DNA of 64,000 nt from Panicum virgatum (GCF_016808335.1 NC_053146.1:42156470-42220469), one strand, 5' to 3'. Counted from the first letter of the stretch, positions 21,909 to 32,900 are shown. Made by a program: numbers and translations. The notes: generated from the letters alone by a model not told the origin.

Positions 21909-22694
21909 CTTTCTAACAAAAATAACTTTACAGAAGTTGTGCTAAAAAATTATGCTCCACAATTTTTTGAATATATATATTAATTAAAATTGTATGTATC
22001 GTAAAAGTTGTGCTAAAATTCTTCAAGAAGTTGTATGAAAGACTTGTACTTAAAAGTTGTTTGTACCGTAAAAGTTATGATAAGAATCTTTCTTTCAGAA
22101 AGTATGTGCAAAAAATTATGTGTAAATATTGTGTTTGCAAGTTATGACTTTCCAAAGAAAAAAATTGGGAAGAAAAAACTTTCCGAAAAAGGAATGGAAT
22201 CTGCTGTCGGAGATCGGGCGCTAGTTGGGCTCCTGGGGTGCGCGTTCAGAATAGCAGGGCCCGGGGAAAGGAGGTAACTGGGAAGGGACGCGGCGAGGAG
22301 GAGGGGAGACGGTGTGGGAAGGGAGGGGAACGGGAAAGAGGAAAGGAAGGGGAACTACGGTGAACAACATCATCGTAGGATCGTAATACCAACTGGCGGT
22401 GATGGGTATTTGGATTGACTTATTCTTATAGTAGTATATCTCATCACTTCCTCTAACTCCTTCGTGTTAAGGAAGGTAGGATAGCCGAAGCCATTGCACC
22501 TCACAATCACATTAGTGCAGATGGTTAGATTCTCTAGGCACAACACAAAATAGAAGGCTTTGATAACAAGGTTATTTGAGCTTCTCTGGAGATCACCGAA
22601 GGCTGAACATAGATTCTAAATTGTAATATTAGGCTACAAGTGCAAACCCTTCCCAGAACAACAAAGGAAAGGATCACTAATGCCAATTTTATGA
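21909..22694. other. Target-side DNA of the LARD-like element, unassigned
   Basis: 21920-22150 contains several diverged AAGTTGTGCTAAAA / AAAAGTTATG pieces, suggesting an old repeat. 22200-22350 is GC- and purine-rich. No gene recognised. Confidence 0.45.
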
Positions 22695-23167
22695 GGAAAA
22701 ATTCAATTTACACCCTTCAACAATCACACAAGTCAAATTTTTAACCTTTAATTACAAAACAGGGTAAAAAGAGCACCTAACTGTCAAAACAGGACAAGTT
22801 TGACTCTTTGGGTGGTTTCATAATTTCAAAAAAAAACTTAAAAATTTAAGCTCAGATAAGAAAAAAAATCAAAACCAATTCATTTAAATCAGAAAAATAA
22901 AAAAAACTAGTACCCAAATTTTTCTAGAAATGTAATCTATCTATTTTTTCTCTATTTGAATCTTACTTATTCAAAAATAGTAAGCATAGCTACAAGCAAA
23001 TAAATACTAAGCATAGCTACAAGTAGTGTCAATTGTTAGGTTACATTTTTATAGAAATATTGGCACCCGATTTCGACAGTTGGATGATCTTTGTTATCCG
23101 GTTTTGTAGTTGAAAATGGAAAATCGAACTTTTATGATAGTTCGAGAGTATAAAATAGACTTTTTCC
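22695..23167. mobile_element. Long-TIR MITE-like element (473 bp), diverged
   Basis: The left arm from GGAAAAATTCAATTTACACC through TACAAAACAGGGTA and CTAACTGTC aligns as an inverted repeat with the right arm from GACAGTTGG through GGTTTTGTAGTTGAAAATGG to AGACTTTTTCC. Arms are about 100 bp and imperfect. The layout is that of a fold-back MITE. Superfamily and target duplication are not clear. Confidence 0.6.
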
Positions 23168-23228
23168 AATTTCATGCTATTGATCTGGTTCTTGAAGAAT
23201 AAAGATAAACTTTAATCACTTGCTTACT

Positions 23229-23515
23229 TTTTTATTTTTTATGAAACACATTACAGACGCAAACGCTCATCACTCGTATGAATACACGCACGCAATCCTA
23301 CCGGTATGAGCATCTCTGAGAGACTGAGCCGGCATATCCTGGAGATTGATGAAGTCACCACAAGCGACTCGTTGTCGACGGACGTGTTGCTTAGCACTGA
23401 AAAAATAGTGCCGGTTAAAGCTTGTTACAATTCTAGGAAAATACGAGCACTCGTGCTGAGTCGAGGACTCGAACCCCATGTGGACAGGTTCTACCATAAG
23501 GAACCACACTAGCTA
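23229..23515 (-). mobile_element. tRNA-derived SINE
   Basis: On the minus strand the 5' end reads TAGCTAGTGTGGTTCC (A-box-like), and 28 bp further GGTTCGAGTCC fits the RNA polymerase III B box exactly (complement of 23465-23475). The body contains a sequence seen widely in grass genomes (GAGAGACTGAGCCGGCATATCCTGG on +). The 3' end at 23229 is A/T-rich (ATAAAAAATAAAAAAG on -). Internal pol III boxes plus a tRNA-like head define a SINE; the family name is not assigned. Confidence 0.75.
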
Positions 23516-23866
23516 AGTTCAATTCGCTCGCTGACTGTTATTTAGATAATACCAATATCTATTCTATTGGGAAAAATATAGCACCCATGATCAGTGGAGC
23601 AAAATATACAAATTTTAGTTCTATATAAAAATAGAGCAACAATAATTTCATGGAATTAAAACATGGGAATGACTACCTAACTATCGACTAAAAATTGTGA
23701 TTCTATCACTCAAATTTTTGAAGCTAATAGAATGAAGCCACATGGCATTAGCACTAAACATAACTTGAGTGATGCAAAGAAAATAATCACTCGAATTTTT
23801 CACAAGGATGCAAGGAGAATTCAGTTGAAAAGCTGGGGACAATCACTCGAAAAAGTGACCCCCACC
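23516..23866. other. Intergenic AT-rich stretch
   Basis: Contains short internal repeats around AATCACTCGAA (23785, 23842) but no recognised gene or element. Confidence 0.5.
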
Positions 23867-25023
23867 TGTTGACACCGTTTTCTGCCACGTGTCAATCCGT
23901 GGACTAGGAGCTAATGGAGAATGGGCTGGTGTTGGGCTGAAGGAAGAAAGAAGGATGTTTTGAGCCAGAGAGGGCATCGCAGCCGATGGAGCTGAGGAAG
24001 GAGTTGGTGAGGCTATGTCAGCAAAGTTATCTTCCAGATTTTGTTTCATTCGATTAGGCAAGTTTGTTTTCTTGATTCGCAAGGTGTAATCTAGCCGTAT
24101 TGGCACTGGGGTCTAGGTTTAGGCTATAAATAGCCAACCTCTGGCATTTGTAAACTTTGATCAACCACATCCAAACACAAACTTTACATTCATCACATCT
24201 ACCTTTCAGTACAGCGGCTTTGCCCTAGTTGTGGTAGATTTTCCCTTTATGAGTTTTTCTTAGCAGGCACGTTCATCGTTTGTTGGTAAGTTCCGAGTCG
24301 AGTTGCGTGGATAGATCTAGGTTGACGATGCATCGCTTCTTCCTCTGTTCATAGCGCTCAAAGTTATCGAACACGTTAGATCCATCCAGCGGGGCCTAGC
24401 TGTTCACCAATTTATTGAGCCTGTTAGATCTGTCCGGCGGGGTCTAGCTTGCTCACCAATTTACCGGTAGAAGTTATCAATTTGTTAGGTTAATTGATTC
24501 GTTAATCTAGCTTGTTGCTACTTTTACAACAAGTTATCGATATTTGTTTAGTTCTTGCTAGGTTAATCCGTTTAATCTGGTTTGCTCTAACTTTATATCA
24601 CAAGTTATCAGTAATTGTTTAGATCTTGCTAGGTTGACTTGTTAATCTAGTTTGTTTTAAGCTTTCACCACAATTTAGCCAGCTTGGATTTGCTCGTTGT
24701 TGGCTGCTCACGTGATTCCACACTATAGCTGATAGGATTCGGGTCTAGGTGTTGTTTCCTAAAGCTACATCATTTTAGATCGGCTTGTTCCCTTAGATCG
24801 GCTGTACATTAGCCGATTGCTGACGTCACCCGCATCGGTTGGCTAGCCGATAGCACCAAGAAATTTAACGTTTATCTTCTTTGTCAATTGTAGGTCAAAT
24901 TGACTGCACGCCAAGCGCACCACACACGCGCCGACTGGGTTCAGTACTCGGTGTGAAGCAAATCTCCCCGGCCCTAGCGTATGTGGAGAATGAGAATCCA
25001 TCCGGTGGGATTTTGCATCAACA
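23867..25023 (+). repeat. 5' LTR of a gypsy element related to the LARD-like element
   Basis: 1157 bp, starting TGTTGACACC and ending GCATCAACA, followed by a primer site. TATA box CTATAAATAGCC at 24124. The last 200 bp match the LARD LTR in pieces, for example AATTTAACGTTTA, then GTCAAATTGACT and a TTTTGC(A/G)TCAACA end. There is no second LTR in the window. Confidence 0.85.
24124..24132 (+). promoter_or_regulatory. LTR TATA box
   Basis: GGCTATAAATAGCC, in the sense direction of the gag that follows. Confidence 0.65.
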
Positions 25024-25030
25024 CGCTTCT

Positions 25031-25048
25031 TGGCACGCATAGTGGGAC
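25031..25048 (+). other. Primer-binding site
   Basis: TGGCACGCATAGTGGGAC, seven bases after the LTR end; same type and spacing as the site of the LARD-like element. Confidence 0.75.
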
Positions 25049-25074
25049 ACGTCATCAACATCCACGTGACATCA

Positions 25075-26639
25075 TGTACGCCTACATCAACATGGTCGAT
25101 GGCAAATCGGCCGGAGGTGACGAAGATAATGATACTCGTGCTGAGATGAGCACCAACAACACCCTCAAGGTTACTGAAGATCAGCTCAGCGAGGAGCGAA
25201 AGCAAGCAATGGCTCAGGCTATCGACGGCTTCAAGGAGGCCTGTCTGTAGTCGTTCAGTATGGTTGGCAGGGGGCTAAGATAATCCAGAAGACTGATTTC
25301 CCCACGCCACGTCATATCACCATCACTGAGAACCCCATGAAGTTCCAGGAGATGTTCAATCAAGCCATGCACTGATCAACCAGTCAAACGTCATCACCAA
25401 CACTGTCAAGAATGCCATTTATCAGATGATGACTGGCAAGTGCGAACCTGGATACACAGGGCTGTGTTATTTCCAACCGGAACCATCGGACGCCGCAGCC
25501 AGTAGGGCAGCAGCTTCAGCTGCAGCAAGCGTCGGCTCCCAACCGATGCCATCCTGTGCAGCACCAGCGAGCTCAGGATCTGCTCCTACACCACCGCCTT
25601 TCTTCCAGCCGCCGGCGTTCCAACCAATTGGGACCCCAATGCCATCGGCTCCGACGTACACCACCTTATCGTAGATAACTTCGTCGGCGGCGAAGAATCT
25701 GTTCAGCACTCCATCCGGCTACATCCCTACATCATTGGGGATGCCGCCGCACATGATGAGCAGTACATGGCCGCAGTAGCAGGATGCCGTAGGCCTAGCC
25801 GGACTTGCTCAGACTACTCCGCCCTTATCTCAGAAGACCATGCTGATGGTGGCTCATCAACTGCTTCCTCAGCAGTAGGTGGGCAGCCCTCAAGCATCGC
25901 CGTCGGCTCCACTTTCAACGACTATGCCCCCACAGTTCGATCCATCGGCTGTTTGGGCAGTGATGATTGCGATGGCGCAGATGGCCAGCGTTCAGGCATG
26001 GGGGGCAGCACAGCAGCAACCTCACACACCTGGGCAACAGCAGCAGGCGCCAGCACCACTACCGGAGCCACAACAAGCACCAATTCAACCTCCTACATCT
26101 CCAGCTCTGCAACCCATGCAGTATGTGCAGGCTCAGGTACAACAACGGCTTATCCCACAGCAAGTTGTTGCACCACAAGTTGTTGACTGGTTAGAACAGA
26201 TAGCTGATGTGATGAAGAATTAGTTCGGTTTGAAGCCAAAACAGCCGGCATTCATGTATCGTAAGGCTTATCCTGAGGCTTATGATCAGATTCCACTACC
26301 TCATCACTATAGAGTGCCGAATTTCACCAAGTTCTTCGAGCAAGATGCCATATCTACCGTGGAACACATTAGCCGATTCCTAATCCAGTGTGGAGATGCT
26401 GCTGGAATCGATGCTTTGAAGGTTCGGTTGTTCCCACTATCACTGTTTGGTTTGACCTTTGCGTGGTTCTCCTCCTTGCCACCAAACTCCATACTCATAT
26501 GGGCCGATCTGGAGAAGCAATTCCACAAGTACTTCTTCGCAGGAGTACATGAGATGAAGCCCGCAGACCTGACAGAGGTCAGGCAGAGGATCGACGAGCC
26601 TGTCTCTAACCACATCTAGAGGTTCAGAGACATCAGGAG
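25075..26639 (+). pseudogene. Ty3/gypsy gag, broken and truncated
   Basis: Structural protein gene of the element whose LTR is at 23867. Start Met at 25075 or 25093. The first segment ends at a TAG at 25248-25250. A low-complexity Ala/Pro/Gln region follows in shifted frames (25426-26223, stop at 26221). The capsid-type core is then open from 26230: an FTKFFEQD block, then FLIQCG, LFPLSLFGLTFAWFSSLPPN and WADLEKQFHKYFF. This is the plant Retrotrans_gag pattern in which L-x-G-x-A-x-x-WF-x-x-LP-x-x-S is conserved. A TAG at 26617-26619 interrupts before RFRDIRS. The gene is cut at 26639 by the LTR of another element; the rest of gag and pol is absent from the window. Confidence 0.8.
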
Positions 26640-27882
26640 TGTTGGGTATTTTAACGACTGCGAATAAATCCGCAAGCGCACGGATACCGTTGTAGCTTTC
26701 ACCCGTGAGTATTCTAGGGTATCGTATCCACAGGGAACGTGTGTGCACTAACTTCTAACAAAGTCAGTCCAAGGACACACCAAGAGATATGTGGCGAGGA
26801 TGGAGAGGATTCCTGAGGTAGTACTAGGGATGAGTTAAAGGTCGATCTCTCGGGTAAGATTCGCTTCGGGCACCGGCTTACCCCTGAAATGGTTAGGAGA
26901 CTCCGGCCAACGGCTCTACGCTATATCCGAACGTGGAGGACTAATAAGGACCAACAGGGTTGTCACCACCTGTGGACTACCTCAACAGACCGTGGGATAT
27001 AAGGCAAACGAAGGTAACCCTTAGCCTAGACACCACATCTAAGCTACTGATTACTACTGTAGTCTAACTACGTTTGGTACCCCGTAGCAAACTACGGCAC
27101 TCTATATAAATACAGAGCGACGAACCCGCGAGTAAGAGAACTGATCTCACTCAAGGATAAGTACTATGCAAGAACAAGAAATCACAAATACTGACTTACT
27201 TTACTCCAAAAAAAGCCAATATCCGTAGAGGTGCAATCTTGGAGAAGAACACTCCTCCTTTATTCTATGCACTAGAGAACTAGCACGTCGCCTTTGCAAT
27301 GTGGCACTACTCTACCCTTGAATGGTGTGTGAAATGAGGGGTGAGGGAGAGCCCTATTTATACTAGTGGAGGTCGGTTCCCGCCAAAAGCACATATGGAA
27401 GGTGATCAGGTGCCTTGGCCGTGACTCCTCCTCGAAGTGCACCTAGACGGGATGCTGTCCAGGTTCAGCCGACCCCTGTGTTGTCGCCACGCAAGGATGG
27501 TGGCGCCTCCCCTGGCTCATCCTTCTCTGGCAGGCTTGGACCTGTGGACCCCTGTGGTGGCGCCTCCCCTGGCTCATCCTTCTCTGGCAGGCTGACAGGT
27601 GGACCCTATTGTTGACCATGACATGCATCTTGCGTGGCGTGCCCGTTTGCTTTACCAGGTGGGCCCTCTTTGTAAGTGAAACATAGGATGGGGTCTTCTG
27701 TCCATTTCTTCTGTGTTCACTTATGTTTTCTCGCGTATTCCACGTGTGGGTGCCTGCAAAAAACAATTCACCAAAACTTGTGGAACTAATGAGTATCAAG
27801 CCCTATAGGTAAGTTTGGTGATTATTTGACACAAAAAGCTGAAGAAATTGACTGTTGATTTTAGACTTAAGGACCGTCAACA
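26640..27882 (-). repeat. 3' LTR of Athila-like element B
   Basis: TGTTGGGTATT to GGACCGTCAACA, 1243 bp. It has the plan of the LTRs at 47678 and 37327: a stretch CGCAAGCGCACGGATACCGTTGTAGC near the left end and a minus-strand TATA box (AGTATAAATAGGGC, 27351-27364). 27499-27598 holds a direct duplication of about 42 bp (GGTGGCGCCTCCCCTGG and following). Confidence 0.85.
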
Positions 27883-28506
27883 ACACCCCCACATTTGGTC
27901 TTTGCTCGTCCTCGAGTGAAGGAGAAAAGACTAAGGTGAAATATAACTTCCAAAGGTATGAAGCGAGCATAAGAGATATTCCAAACCTCACCTTGCACTT
28001 GTGAACTTTGAAGTGTCTATCATGTCATCTTGGGTAGTTGAGGAATGGAACGGTCTTGAATCAAGTCACCTCAACTCCTTATGTCAAGTAGCTTGGGATC
28101 TTTTTTATTAGTTTTGAAAACAAACCTTTGCTTAGCTCCTCATTTGATACTCTCAGATCACTCATGGTGTTTCATTCCTCACCAAGGCCTTTTATGTGCC
28201 TTTCTTTTCCACCCTACTCCTAACAGCTTCTTTTTGTGGAGCTGTAGGTATGGAGGATATGAAAGCAGGCTTGCTTCTCATATTTTGCTAAGTCAAAAAC
28301 CGGATCCAAAGGAGAAACAAGTCATAAACCTTGATCAAGATGTGCAAGTGTGTGGTTATTTTTTGTGGATGAACTCCTTTGCATGATCCCTCTTTCTCCT
28401 TTTATTATTTTTTTCTTGGATATGGGCTATCTTTTTCTTTTTCTTTTTTCTTCTTGTTTTTTACATGACTTGTGGGCATGTGGCATATCTTCTTTGGGTA
28501 TGCATC

Positions 28507-28569
<63 letters not shown>

Positions 28570-29395
28570 CTTTTTTTTGGCATGCCTTGTGGGCATGTGG
28601 CATACCTTCTTTGGGTATGCATCTTTTATTTCTTTTTGCATAGCCCATATCCTTGATGGTAACTTTGGAGAAAGAGAGTCATGTTATGGCATGGACTTTT
28701 ATTTTGTGGTGGATGGAAGTGCTTGTTATCTTCTAGTGTGGAAGAATAGCATGTGAGTGGACATGTACGTGATCTTGATCATGTGAGTATGAAATGAATC
28801 TCACTAAGGGTCACAACAATTTGACAAAGCTCAATGAGAAAGCAAGTTGCATATGTGGAAAAGCTTTTCATGGTAACTCATCATATGGCTTTGGTAGGAC
28901 TTTGGCAAATCAAAGAGGAGCTTGCAAGGGTTTTTTGTAAGTTTTTCAAATAAATTTTCCCATGTACTTAAATATTAAGAGAAAAGATCTTGGTCATCAG
29001 ACCATATCACGCACACCAACTACTTAGATGAGCATGTTGACCTAAAGATATTTGTTCACAAGCATCAAGATGATAAGTATGGAATAAAACATATGCAAGC
29101 CAACCATAGAAAGCATGTAATGCAGATGGAGCATGTTGATTCATTTTATTTGAGCTTGATTTAAAGGATCAGTTTTAAGACTCATTCAAACTCATGAACC
29201 AAGGAGAGTGAAGATTGGGGTTGCATATCTTCGTTGTGTGTAGATGACCTGGGGGTCAGGCCACCCCCCCTCCCCCCCACACACACACTTATTCTTCTGC
29301 CTGCAATTTATTAGGGAACAAAGCAAAACAAAAAGGAGCCTAGGAAGATAAGGGTTGCCTAGCCTATTTTATTATTTTGAAAGTTGGTTTTAAGG
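27883..29395 (-). repeat. 3' noncoding region of element B, with the shared block
   Basis: 28080-28930 matches 49430-50180 and, less closely, 15040-15735. It includes two direct repeats of about 42 bp (GTGGGCATGTGGCATA then TTCTTTGGGTATGCATC) at 28471 and 28591. The remainder to 29395 shows no gene; a C-run and (AC)n lie at 29265-29290. Confidence 0.75.
28511..28568 (+). repeat. (CT)n(GT)n compound microsatellite
   Basis: About 14 CT units followed by about 14-15 GT units, placed between the two 42-bp direct repeats of element B. The related element at 49784-49880 has a T-run there instead. ORFs across it are artefacts. Confidence 0.95.
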
Positions 29396-30760
29396 CTAGG
29401 TTTCTTCGATGAAGTTGATCACATCATACTCTTTATTATCAGGTTCTAGGAAGATTTTTAAACAATGACCGTTTACCTTGAAGGTCTTACCTCCATCATC
29501 TTGGATAGTGATTGCTCCATGTGACGTGGCATTGACGATGGTGTACGGTCCTTCCCATTTGCTCCAAAGCTTCCCATATCCAAATAACTTAACCCTGGAA
29601 TTAAAGAGCAATACCTTATCTCCTGGCTTGAACTCCTTTTGCTTGATTCTTTTGTCATGCCACTTCTTGGTCTTCTCTTTGTAGATCTTGGCACTATGGT
29701 ATGCTTTGTTCCTCCATTCTTCCAGCTCTGATAGCTGTTGCTTCCGTGTTGAATTTCCGGATTGCCCAGTGCCCTCTGTGTTCCAGCTCGACAGACAAGT
29801 GGCATGTTTTCCCATACACTAGCTGATAGGGTGACATGCCTAGTGGTATTTTGTAGGCAGTCCGATATGCCCAAAGTGCATCAGGTAGCTTCATTTTCCA
29901 TGATTTCCCCATCTCTTGTACGGTCTTTTGCAGAATGTTCTTGATTTGTTTGTTCGATGTTTCTGCTTGACCATTGGTTTGGGGGTGATATGGAATTGCA
30001 ATGTTGTGCTTTGCTCCAAGCTCTTTAAGGAAGTTTCAGAAGGTCTTATCAATGAAGTGAGACCCTCCATCACTTATCACCATCCTTGGTGTCCCAAAAT
30101 GAGGAAATATGATCTCATGAAACATCCGTCGAGCATGCTTGGAGTCGGCAGCACGGCATGGCATTGCTTTCTACCCACTTGGACACATAATCAACTACCA
30201 CCAGGATGTATTCGCAGTCATAGGACTTTGGGAATGGTCCCATGAAGTCAATACCAATATGTCAAATAGTTATATCTGGAGGTTGTTTTGTAGGGGCATT
30301 GCATCTCGTACGTGCAGTAATCCCTCCATGCTGCTGGCATCTTCAACATCTTCGAACGAATTCTTTGGTGTCCTCATACATGGTTGGCCAAAAGAATCCG
30401 CTTTGCCAGATCTTGGCTTGAGTACGGTGTACACCATAGTGTCTCCCATATGGTGCCGCATGACATTTCTCAATGATACTTATTTCTTAGGCTGTGGGCA
30501 CACATCTTCTCAGGAAGCCATCAGCACAAACTCTGTAGAGGTACGGATCATCCCACAAGTGGCGTCTACTTTCATAGACCAACTTCTTGTTTTTTCCTGG
30601 TGATACATACCCCACAACCATAGAATTCACAATATTTGCATACCAAGGTGTGGAGTCCGTTACCTTCAGTAACATGTCACCCCGGAGGAAGTCATTTATC
30701 GATAGCTCCCGCATGTTAGTGAAATGCATAAGCGACAAATGCATAAGCAAGGAAGATGAA
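29396..30760 (-). pseudogene. Athila-like integrase region, degraded
   Basis: Reading from 30760 down: a piece with TPWYANIVNSMVVGYVSP and WDDPYLYRVCADGFLRRCVP (30750-30487) precedes the integrase zinc finger in Athila-type pol. Next come scrambled zinc-finger and core pieces (30473-29891). Then LPDALWAYRTAYKIPLGMSPYQLVYGK, split here into shorter quoted motifs LPDALWAYRTAYK and MSPYQLVYGK (29912-29694). Last is the C-terminal domain with KEFKPGDKVLLFNSR and KLWSKWEGPY (29815-29396). At least three frame changes are needed. The integrase core acids cannot be followed in one frame. Confidence 0.8.
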
Positions 30761-30957
30761 GATTGCTTAGCTTCGGCTTACTGGATTTCTTCACTGAATA
30801 GGAATGGGGTACTCCACAGGATACGTCCTCATGATATGGAGAAGATTCATACAAGTCTACCCAAGGAAATCCTCAAGTACAAAGAAGTATTTCCTAGAAG
30901 AAAATACTGCCACTGGGAATCGTTCCTCAAAGAAAAAGGAGAAGACTTTTTGTAGGT
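30739..30957 (+). other. Short open frame of unknown origin (gene fragment?)
   Basis: About 70 codons, open to TAG at 30953, with ordinary composition (contains SLPKEILKYKEVFPRRKYC and ends KEKGEDFL). It has no known motif. It could be the last exon of a host gene cut by element B, or a chance ORF. Confidence 0.3.
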
Positions 30958-31161
30958 AACCTAGCCTCGCCACCGCCACTCGCCGCAGAGTGGTCCTGCT
31001 TCCTCGCGGTTGAAGGAGATGAAGATTCCCACTATATCATCAATGTGGCAAGTGGTGAGGTTGTTTGCCGCACCGTAGCTGCCACGGGCGCCTACTCTAG
31101 GTCGTGCTGCCACAATCATGGCTTGTGTCATGTCCTGTCCTTCTGAGGGATCCACGGAGCA

Positions 31162-31355
31162 GTGAAACCTGACCCGCCGGTGGTGCTGATGCGGCAGCCG
31201 CTCCCACAAGCAATGCGGCTTCCCATAGCTAGCCGTGTGGCCCATTTTCGGCGACCCATGCTTCTCCCGTCTGCACTCTTTACACATCTCGTCAGGAAGT
31301 TCAGCTCCGCACGCGCAAATCATAAACCATCACTCCCTTTTCTCACCCAGACTCA
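31162..31355 (+). pseudogene. Possible first exon with an organelle-presequence-like N terminus
   Basis: The frame from Met 31162 (or Met 31213) gives an N terminus with Arg, Ser, Leu and few acids (MRLPIASRVAHFRRP, then HLVRKFSSARAN). This resembles a mitochondrial targeting presequence, with RKFSSA as a plausible cleavage area. A good donor, CA|GTAAGT, follows at 31356. Its phase (two bases left over) does not match the exon at 32580, so an exon may be missing or the link is wrong. The stretch 30960-31161 upstream is GC-rich and open in other frames. Confidence 0.35.
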
Positions 31356-31744
31356 GTAAGTGTCTTATCCTATTCTGCAATTTTCAATGCTGTTTAGTTT
31401 TCTGTGTCTTGCCTGAATATTTAAGTGGATTCTGAATATGGCAGAAATTTACAATCTATTTCTCCTGTTCCATACTTTCTTGCTTTAAGATAGATATAGA
31501 TATCAAACACCTATGAATTGCATATTTCTTTAGTATGTTTGATATGCTTAGATTTGTTGGCTAATATAGTGGATTGGGAAAGATAAGATGCTATTTGGTA
31601 CTCGGATCTGTTGCGAAAGTTGTAGCAGGTGCACCCCTGTTTCAAACAAAGTTTTAGTGAGGAACTTTTATTTCATGGACAACTCACAAACCATTTAGTT
31701 TTCTTCTATTTCATGGACAACTCACACCTCTTTTCTACTGAGTT

Positions 31745-32450
31745 GGTGTTTGGCTAGTGAGTGGGTTATGACGGGCAGGAAAGGGAAATGATGGCTTGGC
31801 TAGGGTTATCCTATTGTTTGAATTTTGGTTATGGGGTAATATATTGGTACGGGATAGGATATGAGCTCATCATTCCCCCACCATTTCTATCTTGGGTATT
31901 AGGGTGGAATTGGGTTATGATATAAATTGACCAATTTACCCATATGCAAAGGGACATTTCCATGTAACAAATAGGTATTCAAGTAATTTCACTTTTGTTT
32001 CCCAAACCCATATGCATGGCTACCAAATGAAGGAATTAGAAATAACTTTGCTCTCCCAATCTTATATCTGCAACAAAAAAGGATATTTGCATGATTATAA
32101 GGTGTGGGCTTTGGATTGCGAAAGCAATGGCATTTCCTATTCCTGTGTCTGGCAGCCATGGATATGGGTTTGGGAAATTAAATAGAGATTACTAAAATAC
32201 CCATTTTCTTATATGGAAGATGTCCTTTTGCATAGTATTATTTTGGTCCCTTTATACATCATAAGCAATTTGGACCCTCATACCCCTCCCTTCCTGCTAG
32301 GATAGAAAAGGTGGAATATGGTGGTCTCATATCTATATCCTATACGAACATCTTATCCCATACCCATAATCCAAATGATGGAAAAACCCTAACCAAGCCA
32401 TCATTTCCCTTTCCCAACCCTTGCAACACATTAGACAACATCCAAACACC
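31745..32450. mobile_element. Long-TIR fold-back DNA element (706 bp)
   Basis: Left arm GGTGTTTGGCTAGTGAGTGG followed by GGAAAGGGAAATGATGGCTT and GGCTAGGGTTATCC. The right arm is the inverted equivalent (AACCCTAACCAAGCCATCAT, TTCCCTTTCCC, CATCCAAACACC). The arms continue imperfectly inward (GGATAGGATATGAGCTC against its inverse near 32330). Terminal GGTGTTTGG recalls hAT-type grass MITEs, but no target duplication was found. It lies in the presumed intron between the two exon fragments. Confidence 0.75.
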
Positions 32451-32579
32451 ACCTGTGGGCTCATTTCGAGTTGGAAATTTTGTAAACCAAGCATTTTCAT
32501 CAAGTTCTTTTTACCTTTTCTTTATTTTAATTTTAACCATCAACTTGGATCTTCTAAAGTATCACAAATTTTGTTGCAG

Positions 32580-32900
32580 GTTTTCAACACTGAAGACATA
32601 AAACTTGAAGAATGCCTAGAGCCGGAGATTTTTCTCAAGAGATATCCATCTGTGCAAGTTGTGAAGCATCATAATAAGTTGATACGATACTACAGCAGAG
32701 AGCCATTAATGCTTACAGGCATTGGGAAAGATATTCGGCATTCAGCTGTGGAGTTGGTCTTTATCAACAATTTGAGAGGCCATGACATAGCCAAGGCATT
32801 AGTTCAGGATAATTTGGTGGTTTCAGCATCCACCGGCACTTTTGCTCTGAAAGAGCCTATTTCAGATATGTATGATGGCTCAAAGCCATTCAAAGGCTAT
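32580..32900 (+). pseudogene. Host-gene exon fragment, cut by a copia LTR remnant
   Basis: Preceded by a textbook acceptor (pyrimidine-rich stretch, then TTGTTGCAG|G). The frame stays open for 107 codons with normal protein composition. Pieces include CLEPEIFLKRYPSVQVV, NKLIRYYSREPLMLTGIGK, DIRHSAVELVFINNLRGHD and STGTFALKEPISDMYDG. I do not recognise the family. At 32901 the reading passes directly into a 38-bp piece identical in all but one base to part of the copia LTR at 47452-47489, so the downstream exons are lost from this locus. The exon is probably a remnant of a real nuclear gene. Confidence 0.55.

Larger units (their letters stand above)
26640..30760 (-). mobile_element. Athila-like gypsy element B, 5'-truncated
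   Basis: Has a 3' LTR at the left (26640-27882), a purine tract next to it (minus strand AAATGTGGGGGTGT), a long noncoding 3' region and a degraded integrase region ending about 30760. Reverse transcriptase, gag and the 5' LTR are missing. It was inserted into the gag of the preceding element. The far end is fixed only by where pol similarity stops. Confidence 0.75.

Noticed and set aside
23465..23515. Possible tRNA gene on -
   Set aside because: A and B boxes are present, but there is no cloverleaf or 3' end; the unit continues for 280 bp as a SINE.
25767..26186. 139-codon Ser/Thr/Gly-rich ORF on +
   Set aside because: Out-of-phase reading of the low-complexity part of the gypsy gag.
28468..28632. 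Short direct repeats as a possible CRISPR array
   Set aside because: Only two units, a microsatellite spacer and a plant retrotransposon context.
28405..28756. Four ORFs over a CT/GT microsatellite
   Set aside because: Dinucleotide repeats are open in every frame; products are Ser/Leu or Thr/His/Arg/Glu runs.
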